A stretch of 5,531 nt of DNA from the NCBI GenBank assembly GCA_021324715.1, contig JAJPIN010000038.1:1-5531 (forward strand), written 5' to 3'. The position numbers were made by a program, and so were the translations under genes. The notes under the pieces are model-generated. The model had not been told where the DNA came from. It saw only the letters and a program-made list of their open reading frames with translations, and did no database searches. The stretch is from Nitrososphaeria archaeon. GTDB taxonomy: Archaea; Thermoproteota; Nitrososphaeria; Nitrososphaerales; Nitrososphaeraceae. Positions 1 through 5,402 of the stretch are shown here, in pieces. How positions within the stretch are numbered: position 1 is the stretch's first letter; each line of letters begins with the position of its first letter.

Positions 1-45
1 AATTCCTCCTGCTATAGAAACATGAAATCCAATTCTAAAGGGCAA
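1..45 (-). CDS. nfo: Endonuclease IV (AP endonuclease), N-terminal fragment cut by window edge
   Basis: Reading the minus strand from position 45 gives MPFRIGFHVSIAGGI and then runs off the window. The block R-I-G-x-H-V-S-x-A-G-G is the N-terminal signature of endonuclease IV, the TIM-barrel, zinc-dependent enzyme that cuts DNA 5' of abasic sites in base excision repair. The proposed start is TTG (complement of 43-45), which places the signature only four residues from the N-terminus, as is normal for the family. The reading frame stays open upstream to a stop at 79-81 but has no ATG there. It is divergent from priL, with 90 bp between the two starts. Only 15 codons are visible, so no zinc ligand can be checked; the family call rests on this one motif. 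Confidence 0.72.
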   Translation of the reverse strand, partial: MPFRIGFHVSIAGGI

Positions 46-75
46 CTCTTTTGAGATTCTATGTTTGTTACTAGG

Positions 76-84
76 ATATTAAAG
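76..84 (-). promoter_or_regulatory. Candidate TATA box of the divergent nfo-like gene
   Basis: On the minus strand this reads TTTAATATC and is centred about 35 bp before the TTG at 45. That fits an archaeal TATA box driving a transcript with a very short leader. It is a visual match in an AT-rich stretch, so the support is modest. Confidence 0.35.
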
Positions 85-91
85 ATTTGTA

Positions 92-107
92 TTTATTTTT
101 ATTATAG
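92..107 (+). promoter_or_regulatory. Candidate TATA box of priL-priS
   Basis: An uninterrupted A/T run, TTTATTTTTATTATA, lies about 30-40 bp before the TTG of priL at 136. An archaeal TATA box sits about 26 bp before the transcription start, so transcription would begin at or just before the start codon, giving a leaderless or nearly leaderless mRNA. No Shine-Dalgarno sequence is seen before 136, in agreement with this. Confidence 0.45.
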
Positions 108-135
108 TATCGTGTATTAATAGTTCAAATCTGAA

Positions 136-1152
136 TTGTCTATAAAATTGGGATCTTCGGAGTTGGCAAAGTACCCTTTCTTGCAAGAGGCTTCGGATTA
201 TATCCAAGAAACAAAGTTTGGTTTTGATGAGTTTGATCGTCCTGAAATGATCCACATCATCAATAGGGCAGCTGAAAAATTGGAAAATGAACTTAAGGGA
301 AAAGTTTATTCAAATTTGGATGAATACGAAATCGAAATCATGACATTTTTAGTTTCACTATTGCTGATAAAGTCTATCGGGTTAGAAGAAGTATCTAAAA
401 AATGCTCCTTATTTGAAGCTATGCGAGTTGAAAAATTCTTGTCAAGTGATTTGAGCAATGAAAGATCTTCACAAAAAAAGAGATTACTAGTTGAAAAGAT
501 CTTTCAAGAACTATTCAACATCAATATAGATTTCGATTCTAAATCGAGTATCTGCAAGTTGAGCGTTCCCGATTATCTACATAGGGCTTCAAGGATGCAT
601 GAACAAGAATGGAAGTTGATAAACAGGTCAGTAAAAAATGGGTTTGTTTATCTTGATATTGATGAGGCAGTAAGATTAGTTCGAAATGAATTAAGCAATC
701 TAATCTACACTAGAATAAAGAATATGAAAGTCTATGACGTACCAATTTCAATAAAATTGAAAGCTGATGAACTTAGAAAAAAATATGCAGGACACTATGT
801 TCATCGCAATCAGTTCAAGATATTAGATTATCCTCCATGCATAAAACATGCAATGGAGGCAATAAATAAAGGTGAAAACCTTCCACATTCTGCTAGGTTT
901 ATGCTTGCTACTTATATGCTAGCGATAGGTAAAACCGAAGAGAACGTTATTGAAATATTCAAAAATTCTCCCGATTATAATGAAAAAATCACCAGATATC
1001 AAGTAGAGCATCTTGCTGGAAAGAAGGGCAGTCACATAAAATATTCAGTACCGTCATGCGACAGATTAAAAAGTGAAGATCTCTGTTATGCGGTAAGAGA
1101 ATGCGAAAATCTTATAAACCCAATCCAATTTGGAAGAAGGAAAATAACATAA
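136..1152 (+). CDS. priL: DNA primase large subunit PriL (Fe-S subunit)
   Basis: PriL is the regulatory, iron-sulfur subunit of the archaeal replicative primase; with PriS it makes the primers for DNA replication. The 338-residue protein opens with the typical LAKYPFLQEA block (residues 10-19) followed by a helical N-terminal domain. The C-terminal Fe-S domain is clear: PPCIK with C235, the RFMLATYMLAIG helix (254-265), YQVEHLAG (288-295), PSC with C308, then C317 and C323, and the closing NPIQFG. All four cluster cysteines are therefore present. The start is TTG at 136: an in-frame TAG stands at 121-123 and the first ATG, at 247, would delete the conserved YPFL block. The gene ends in TAA directly followed by the TTG of priS. 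The length is normal for an archaeal PriL. Confidence 0.93.
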   Translation: MSIKLGSSELAKYPFLQEASDYIQETKFGFDEFDRPEMIHIINRAAEKLENELKGKVYSNLDEYEIEIMTFLVSLLLIKSIGLEEVSKKCSLFEAMRVEKFLSSDLSNERSSQKKRLLVEKIFQELFNINIDFDSKSSICKLSVPDYLHRASRMHEQEWKLINRSVKNGFVYLDIDEAVRLVRNELSNLIYTRIKNMKVYDVPISIKLKADELRKKYAGHYVHRNQFKILDYPPCIKHAMEAINKGENLPHSARFMLATYMLAIGKTEENVIEIFKNSPDYNEKITRYQVEHLAGKKGSHIKYSVPSCDRLKSEDLCYAVRECENLINPIQFGRRKIT

Positions 1153-2301
1153 TTGAATCAAATCGAAAATACAAATGAGAATAATAAATTTCTTACGGAG
1201 GTCTTTAGGAAATATTATTTTGAGAACAAATACTTTCCATATTTATATTCGATAGAAAAAAGGGAATTTGGATACAGAAGATTTGACTCCATGGTAGTTA
1301 GACATCTTTCTTTTAAAAATATTGGCGAACTTGTGGCAGAATTAGTACGAAATGTTCCTCTTGACGTATATTATTCAAATGCATATTATGGATTCCCATC
1401 AAATCCTATTAATGAAAAGCAGTGGGAAGGTGCTGATCTAATATTCGATATCGATCTCAAAGACTTGGATATCCCATGTTTTCAAGATCATACTTACTAC
1501 GTTTGTAATTTGTGCGGTTTTGTGAATTCAGAGCATAAACTTTGTGTCAATTGCGATAGGGGGAAAACAAGCGATATTTCACTCCCATGCAAAAGATGTT
1601 TTACCGCAATTAAAAAGGAAGCAGGAAAGTTACATGAATTCTTGCGTTCTGACCTCGGAATACAGGATAAGTTTATAGAGATATTCTTTTCTGGAAATGC
1701 AGGATTTCACTTTCATGTAAATGATCCCAGTATAAGAATCCTTGATTCAAATTCGAGGGCTAATGTGACCGATTATATCATCGGAAATGGTTTTATGTGT
1801 GAGAGTATCGGAGTCAGAAAATATGGAAATGGTTTCTTGATAAAGTTACCCAAGAGTGGTATAATGACTGGATGGCGAAAGAAAATTTCATCAAGCTTGG
1901 GAATAAATCAAAAATCAGAATTGAAACTCAGACATATAGTTGAAACAAATGGGGGCTACGATGGATTTAGGAATGAAATTAATAGAATTGCCAAAAAATT
2001 TGGAGTACAAATAGATAGCCAAGTTACCAATGACATACACAGAGTTTTTAGATTACCCGACAGTATTAACGGGAAGAGCGGCTTAACGAAAATGAAATGC
2101 GATGATTTAGAATCATTTAATCCAAATAACGACGCATGCCTGTTGAGCGATTCCGAAGTTTGTATAAACTTAAAGACCAAGCTGAAGATCAACTTAAAAA
2201 ATTGTAATTTTAAATTGGAGAACACAATAGAAAAGGTTCCATCATATGTCGCAGCATATCTAATATGTAAGGGATTGGCTACAATTTCTAAAAACCAATA
2301 A
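1153..2301 (+). CDS. priS: DNA primase small catalytic subunit PriS
   Basis: PriS is the catalytic subunit that polymerises the primer. In the 382 residues one sees the REFG block (37-40), the R50-H51 pair, the catalytic FDID with metal-binding D99 and D101, the SGNAGFHFHV motif (180-189) and the third motif from D288 through H296-R297 to LPDSINGKSGL (301-311). Between DxD and the SGxxG motif lies an insert with three CxxC pairs (C118/C121, C131/C134, C146/C149), an enlarged zinc module. Two positions deviate from the usual family pattern: A183 stands where SGxRG normally has Arg, and N306 where the SLHGKTGL-like motif normally has His. These may be lineage-specific. The start is TTG, immediately after the priL stop with no gap, so translation is probably coupled; the first ATG would come at residue 47, behind the conserved REFG. 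Stop is TAA. Confidence 0.93.
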   Translation: MNQIENTNENNKFLTEVFRKYYFENKYFPYLYSIEKREFGYRRFDSMVVRHLSFKNIGELVAELVRNVPLDVYYSNAYYGFPSNPINEKQWEGADLIFDIDLKDLDIPCFQDHTYYVCNLCGFVNSEHKLCVNCDRGKTSDISLPCKRCFTAIKKEAGKLHEFLRSDLGIQDKFIEIFFSGNAGFHFHVNDPSIRILDSNSRANVTDYIIGNGFMCESIGVRKYGNGFLIKLPKSGIMTGWRKKISSSLGINQKSELKLRHIVETNGGYDGFRNEINRIAKKFGVQIDSQVTNDIHRVFRLPDSINGKSGLTKMKCDDLESFNPNNDACLLSDSEVCINLKTKLKINLKNCNFKLENTIEKVPSYVAAYLICKGLATISKNQ

Positions 2302-2370
2302 CAATGAAAAATAACTAACGAAATAGAAAAGAACTTTAATTGGCACTGATTATCCTGAAAGATCCGCTTG

Positions 2371-2385
2371 CAATACAAAGTATTG
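2371..2385. repeat. 15-nt inverted repeat upstream of the amidotransferase promoter
   Basis: CAATAC-AAA-GTATTG is a perfect 6-bp inverted repeat with a 3-nt spacer. It lies about 10 bp before the AT-rich promoter tract of the downstream gene, where a regulator could bind. It is too AT-rich, and lacks a following poly-T run, to be a convincing terminator for priS. A repeat this short can arise by chance, so its role is unproven. Confidence 0.35.
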
Positions 2386-2395
2386 GAATATAGAG

Positions 2396-2411
2396 TATAA
2401 TTATTATTATA
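2396..2411 (+). promoter_or_regulatory. Candidate TATA box of the amidotransferase gene
   Basis: The run TATAATTATTATTATA ends about 28 bp before the TTG at 2439. This is the spacing expected if transcription starts at or close to the start codon. The 137-bp gap after priS and this box suggest that the amidotransferase has its own promoter and is not simply the third gene of the primase operon. Confidence 0.45.
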
Positions 2412-2438
2412 GATTCATGTTTGTTAATAAGTTAGTAT

Positions 2439-2981
2439 TTGAATGTACTTATCATTGACAACGGATCTCCTTATGTGAAGGATTTAGACCTGTGTTTGGA
2501 TCAGATAGGACAGAGCCATACGATTAAAAGATTTGACGACGACTTCTCACTTTCTAGTTACGAAAAAGTTATTTTGTCGGGACGTCAAAAAAATAAAAAA
2601 CAAATCAACGCCGTTAATTCAAAAATTTCTAAAATCTGCTTTAATGATGAAATTCCACTATTAGGCATATGTTATGGCGCAGAAATAGTTGCTCTTACGT
2701 TTGGTGGTTCAATACAAAAGTCGGATTACGTTCAGGGGCTGAACAGAATCAGTATTGAGAAACCTATCAAATTATTAAAAGAGGCCTACTACAATGTATA
2801 TGAAAGCCATTCATACGTTATCTCTCATTTGCCAGAAGACTTTGTTGGTATTGCAAGCTCCGCATCATCAAAATATGAAATTCTTTGTCACAGCTCCAAA
2901 AAAATTTTTGGTACCCAGTTCCATCCTGAAAAAAGCGGAGATTGCGGTATAGAGCTTATTCGCAACTTTGTAAATTTGTAA
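2439..2981 (+). CDS. Stand-alone class I glutamine amidotransferase, GuaA-glutaminase-like
   Basis: This 180-residue protein has the class I glutaminase fold alone, the size of the separate archaeal GuaA glutaminase subunit. Visible are the first strand VLIIDNGSPYV (3-13), VILSG (44-48), the nucleophile elbow GICYGAE with C78, an SH motif (S123-H124) and FGTQFHPE with H162 and E164, so the Cys-His-Glu triad is complete. Family members release ammonia from glutamine for a partner synthetase. Deviations: the SGGP loop reads SGRQ (47-50), and GxCxGxQ has E82 in place of Gln. The FHPEKSG stretch also recalls HisH, but the HisH PGVGAF motif is missing. No synthetase is encoded nearby, so the acceptor is unknown; GMP synthesis is possible but not shown. 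The start is TTG, with an in-frame TAG at 2433-2435 and no ATG that would keep the first beta strand. Confidence 0.8.
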   Translation: MNVLIIDNGSPYVKDLDLCLDQIGQSHTIKRFDDDFSLSSYEKVILSGRQKNKKQINAVNSKISKICFNDEIPLLGICYGAEIVALTFGGSIQKSDYVQGLNRISIEKPIKLLKEAYYNVYESHSYVISHLPEDFVGIASSASSKYEILCHSSKKIFGTQFHPEKSGDCGIELIRNFVNL

Positions 2982-2985
2982 CAAG

Positions 2986-2996
2986 AATTTTATTTT
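2986..2996 (+). promoter_or_regulatory. Candidate TATA box of the C39-TPR gene (or T-rich end of the preceding gene)
   Basis: AATTTTATTTT, followed by a pyrimidine-rich stretch to about 3007, lies in the 36-bp gap after the amidotransferase stop. Its centre is about 27 bp before the TTG at 3018, which suits a leaderless promoter. The T-rich run could equally end transcription of the preceding gene; both uses are compatible. Confidence 0.3.
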
Positions 2997-3017
2997 CCCC
3001 TTCTCTGATCCTAACTA

Positions 3018-3992
3018 TTGAAATTAGATAGTGAACACACATTAATCCTTCCATTAGTCGAAAATAAGAAAGACCATGTTTGTCTCCCGTTAGCGATAAA
3101 TGTAATTTTAAATTATTGGGGTGAATATGATCTTGAGAGAGAAGCAGAAGGGAGATCAAGAAAATACAAAGTTAGCAAAGGCTCAATCTTTATCGAGGGA
3201 ATTGAAATTGCAGAGGCTCGTGGATTTTCAGCTAAGATACTTAAGAGCACTCTGGGAGTTGTAAAGAAAAAGATAGATCAGGGCATCCCTTCCATAATTA
3301 TAATGCCAGGTTTAAAGGACACAATTCAACATGCAACTGTTGTTACAGGATACGATCCAAAAGAGAACAGAATAATTACTTATGTACCCGAACCAGATAC
3401 GGTAGGGTCAATACCTGAAAAAAAATTCCTAGAACTATGGGAACAGGATGGATCGTTGGCCATCATGATTATTCCTAAAGATATGAAGGATATTAATGAT
3501 AAAGAGAGTTCTAATGCCAATCATTCGTACAGGCTTTGCTTCGAAGCTGAGAGGTTACTTTACGTTGAAAGTACAGCTGAAGCAATTAAGAATTTAAAGA
3601 ATGCTATTGATCTAAACAAAAATAATGAATTTGCATTGGATATGCTAGGGTCGGTTTACAACGAATTAAAATCTGATGATGCAAAGGACTGTTTTGAAGA
3701 ATGCATCAAATTGAATCCAAAATTTTACCTTGCTTATCGGGGCATTGGAAATTATTATCTCAGAAAAGAAGAGTACTCTCTGGCTGAAAAATATTATTCA
3801 TTGGCAATTTCTATTAATCCAAATAGATTTGGTCCCATCTATAAGAATAGAGGAATTGTTAGATTGAATTTAAACGACAACAGGGGTGCAATATCAGATC
3901 TGACTTCTTATCTAGACCAATGCCCAAATGCTCATGATAAAAACAATATTGAATTAGCAATAAAAGATCTTTCATCCAAGCTCATGAGATGA
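3018..3992 (+). CDS. C39-like cysteine peptidase domain fused to TPR repeats
   Basis: The N-terminal part (about 1-155) looks like a C39-type papain-fold domain: candidate nucleophile C22 in KDHVCLPLAINVILNYWG, catalytic-type H105 in QHATVVTGYD, and a following acidic stretch VPEPD (123-127) where the third residue would lie. The C-terminal part (about 171-305) forms four TPR units, for example YLAYRGIGNYYLRKEEYSLA (238-257) and FGPIYKNRGIVRLNLNDNRG (271-290); the second unit is shortened. The order C39 then TPR, joined by a LWEQDGSLAIMIIPKDM segment, matches the bacterial PA2778-type cysteine peptidases. Unlike many exported relatives it shows no signal peptide or membrane segment, so it is probably cytoplasmic. 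The usual oxyanion-hole Gln before the Cys is not seen (N16/K17), and CGP reads CLP, so activity is uncertain. The start is TTG; an in-frame TAA lies at 3012-3014 and there is no other Met before residue 96. Substrate unknown. Confidence 0.72.
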   Translation: MKLDSEHTLILPLVENKKDHVCLPLAINVILNYWGEYDLEREAEGRSRKYKVSKGSIFIEGIEIAEARGFSAKILKSTLGVVKKKIDQGIPSIIIMPGLKDTIQHATVVTGYDPKENRIITYVPEPDTVGSIPEKKFLELWEQDGSLAIMIIPKDMKDINDKESSNANHSYRLCFEAERLLYVESTAEAIKNLKNAIDLNKNNEFALDMLGSVYNELKSDDAKDCFEECIKLNPKFYLAYRGIGNYYLRKEEYSLAEKYYSLAISINPNRFGPIYKNRGIVRLNLNDNRGAISDLTSYLDQCPNAHDKNNIELAIKDLSSKLMR

Positions 3993-4038
3993 GTCTAAAT
4001 AATACTGTTGATCTGAGGTAATTATCTAATGTAGCCAA

Positions 4039-4070
4039 GGGCGCCGTTTGCACTATGCCCGATTTTTTTT
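4039..4070 (+). terminator. Hairpin plus poly-T terminator after the C39-TPR gene
   Basis: GGGC (4039-4042) can pair with GCCC (4057-4060) around a 14-nt loop, followed by GA and eight T residues (4063-4070). The poly-T run is what archaeal RNA polymerase needs to terminate; the hairpin is short but GC-rich. It lies 47 bp after the stop of the C39-TPR gene and before the convergent glycosyltransferase stop, exactly where read-through would be harmful. Confidence 0.5.
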
Positions 4071-4096
4071 GCGTCAGGAGGATTCATGCGGTAAAA

Positions 4097-5272
4097 CTAG
4101 ATGAATGATCTAATTATATTGAGCGTGTTATTAATCCCATCAAACCTATCTGTAACCGTCTTTATTTTCGTAACGTTCTCGAGATAGGATTCATTGTCTA
4201 ATATCTCATGAATTGCTTCTGCTATATGATAAGCGTCCGCATTTGAGGCTTCAAGTCTGATTCCAATTTTCAATCTTTCGACTTTCTCTGAATTCCCAAG
4301 TTGTTCTCCATGGTTTTGAATTGGAATTGTCACCATGGGTTTTCCATGCTCTATTGCATGCGAAATTGCTTCGTGACCTCCCCTTAATACAATCAAATCA
4401 CTCAGGGCGAAGATTTCATCCCTTACTGGACACCATTCATAATACCAACCTGAAGAAGAAATCCTTCTTGGTATTATATTCCCATTTGGCTTACCCTCGG
4501 AAATTATGAATTGTACGTCCTTTCTGAAGTACTTAGATCCATCTATGATTGTTGAAATTAAATCGAGGCGTGTTTCGTAAGGACCGCTGATATGCATAAA
4601 TACTATTGGTTTTTTCTTGTCCAAATGAAGAGAGTCCATGACTTTATTTATTGCCTGTTTATCCTCATGCCATTTTGATGTCGTAAACCCAATGTAATGC
4701 ATTTTCTTTTTTGCAGATTCTAAATTCCAAATGTTATGTTCTGCTATTGTGTAGGGTGGTGGAAGATCTGGAATTAGCAATTTTTCTGCCATACTCCAGA
4801 CACTTCCAAAAAATTCTCCATTTAAATTCTCGAAAATTCTTGCGACCTTGAATTCCCTGATTCTAGGTGATAATAAAAGCTTTATTTGATTAAGGATTAC
4901 AATTGAAGGCACGTCTAGAAATTTTGATGCAACCAGAGGAGATAGCCTTGAATCTGAAACAACTATGCCCGGATTGAACGACGAAATGTTTTTTGTTTCT
5001 TGAGAAAGCTGCCTTGCAAAATTCGTAAGCCATAGCGGTATATTTGCGATACTATTCTTTATTGAAAATCCACTTTTACCCCATGCAAATTCTATTGGTG
5101 GTACCTCGACACATTCATATCCATGATTATTAATATAAGATACTGCCTCCCCATACGAAGAGAATTTAATCGTTATGTTATCTTTCTTAAGACGTTCAGA
5201 AATTGAGAGTAATCTACTGGCATGACCTAATCCGACACCATACGGTGCTAAATATGCTCTTGCCATTGCCAT
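4097..5272 (-). CDS. GT-B fold glycosyltransferase, GT28/MurG/MJ1255-like
   Basis: The protein resembles UDP-sugar transferases of the GT28/MurG and archaeal MJ1255 type, which pass a sugar from a nucleotide donor to a lipid or surface glycan. Counting from ATG at 5272 (391 residues), the N-terminal Rossmann half begins with the glycine loop PYGVGLGHASR (10-20). The C-terminal donor-binding half has a strand IVFMHISGPYE (223-233), WCPVRDEIFALSDLIVLRGG (280-299), HEAISHAIEHGKPMVTIP (300-317) and QNHGEQLGN (319-327), the usual glycine-rich, EQ-containing nucleotide-sugar site. No signal peptide or transmembrane helix is seen. Donor and acceptor cannot be told; surface-layer or lipid glycosylation is an inference. 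Possible starts are GTG at 5290, ATG at 5272 and ATG at 5266. I prefer 5272 because a TATA-like box at 5294-5302 lies 26 bp before it, while that box would nearly abut the GTG. It faces the C39-TPR gene tail to tail. Confidence 0.82.
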   Translation of the reverse strand: MAMARAYLAPYGVGLGHASRLLSISERLKKDNITIKFSSYGEAVSYINNHGYECVEVPPIEFAWGKSGFSIKNSIANIPLWLTNFARQLSQETKNISSFNPGIVVSDSRLSPLVASKFLDVPSIVILNQIKLLLSPRIREFKVARIFENLNGEFFGSVWSMAEKLLIPDLPPPYTIAEHNIWNLESAKKKMHYIGFTTSKWHEDKQAINKVMDSLHLDKKKPIVFMHISGPYETRLDLISTIIDGSKYFRKDVQFIISEGKPNGNIIPRRISSSGWYYEWCPVRDEIFALSDLIVLRGGHEAISHAIEHGKPMVTIPIQNHGEQLGNSEKVERLKIGIRLEASNADAYHIAEAIHEILDNESYLENVTKIKTVTDRFDGINNTLNIIRSFI

Positions 5273-5293
5273 GATTTTCAGTATTGACACTTT

Positions 5294-5302
5294 ATTATAT
5301 TT
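5294..5302 (-). promoter_or_regulatory. Candidate TATA box of the glycosyltransferase gene
   Basis: On the minus strand this reads AAATATAAT, centred about 26 bp before the ATG at 5272 and 32 bp before the ATG at 5266. It supports a leaderless start at one of those ATGs. A second candidate, TTTATATG (complement of 5331-5338), would start transcription near 5309-5312 and would instead allow the GTG at 5290 with a leader of about 20 nt. Confidence 0.4.
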
Positions 5303-5330
5303 TGAATTGAATCATCGCTGGATTAAATAA

Positions 5331-5338
5331 CATATAAA
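5331..5338 (-). promoter_or_regulatory. Alternative TATA box for the glycosyltransferase gene
   Basis: The minus strand reads TTTATATG, a good match to the archaeal TATA consensus. Transcription would begin about 26 bp further on, near 5309, giving a short leader before the GTG at 5290 or the ATG at 5272. It competes with the box at 5294-5302. On the same strand, T-rich runs just before it (complement of 5342-5346 and 5353-5357) may serve as the end of the upstream gene. Confidence 0.35.
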
Positions 5339-5402
5339 CTGAAAAAGGGAATTAAAAATGCATGTGAACCAATAAACGGATAAGTTAATTTGTCAAGCTG
5401 TT

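Noticed and set aside
5..10. AGGAGG on the minus strand near the left edge
   Set aside because: It falls within the codons for the conserved Ala-Gly-Gly of the endonuclease IV motif and needs no regulatory explanation.
61..120. ATG-started frame of 19 codons before priL, and a similar 13-codon frame starting at 2417
   Set aside because: Both run through TATA-like DNA upstream of the proposed transcription starts, so they would probably not be transcribed; the shared first codons come from the short repeated string.
1956..2378. Minus-strand frame of 140 codons overlapping the end of priS
   Set aside because: It lies mostly antisense to conserved priS motifs, shows no recognisable domain, and has a composition typical of an antisense shadow (rich in Leu, Phe and Ser).
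2439..2981. HisH (imidazole glycerol phosphate synthase glutaminase), suggested by FHPEKSG near the C-terminus
   Set aside because: The HisH PGVGAF loop is missing and the N-terminal IIDNGSPYV block fits the GuaA glutaminase pattern better.
2956..3159. Minus-strand frame of 67 codons over the amidotransferase/C39 junction
   Set aside because: Antisense to two well-supported genes and without any family signature.
4020..4096. Possible tRNA fragment or integration site in the GC-rich gap
   Set aside because: I could not build a cloverleaf, find a TTCRA-type T loop or a CCA end, and saw no integrase or matching repeat elsewhere in the window.
4321..4509. Plus-strand frame of 62 codons inside the glycosyltransferase
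   Set aside because: Antisense to the conserved donor-binding part of the glycosyltransferase; no protein-like motif.
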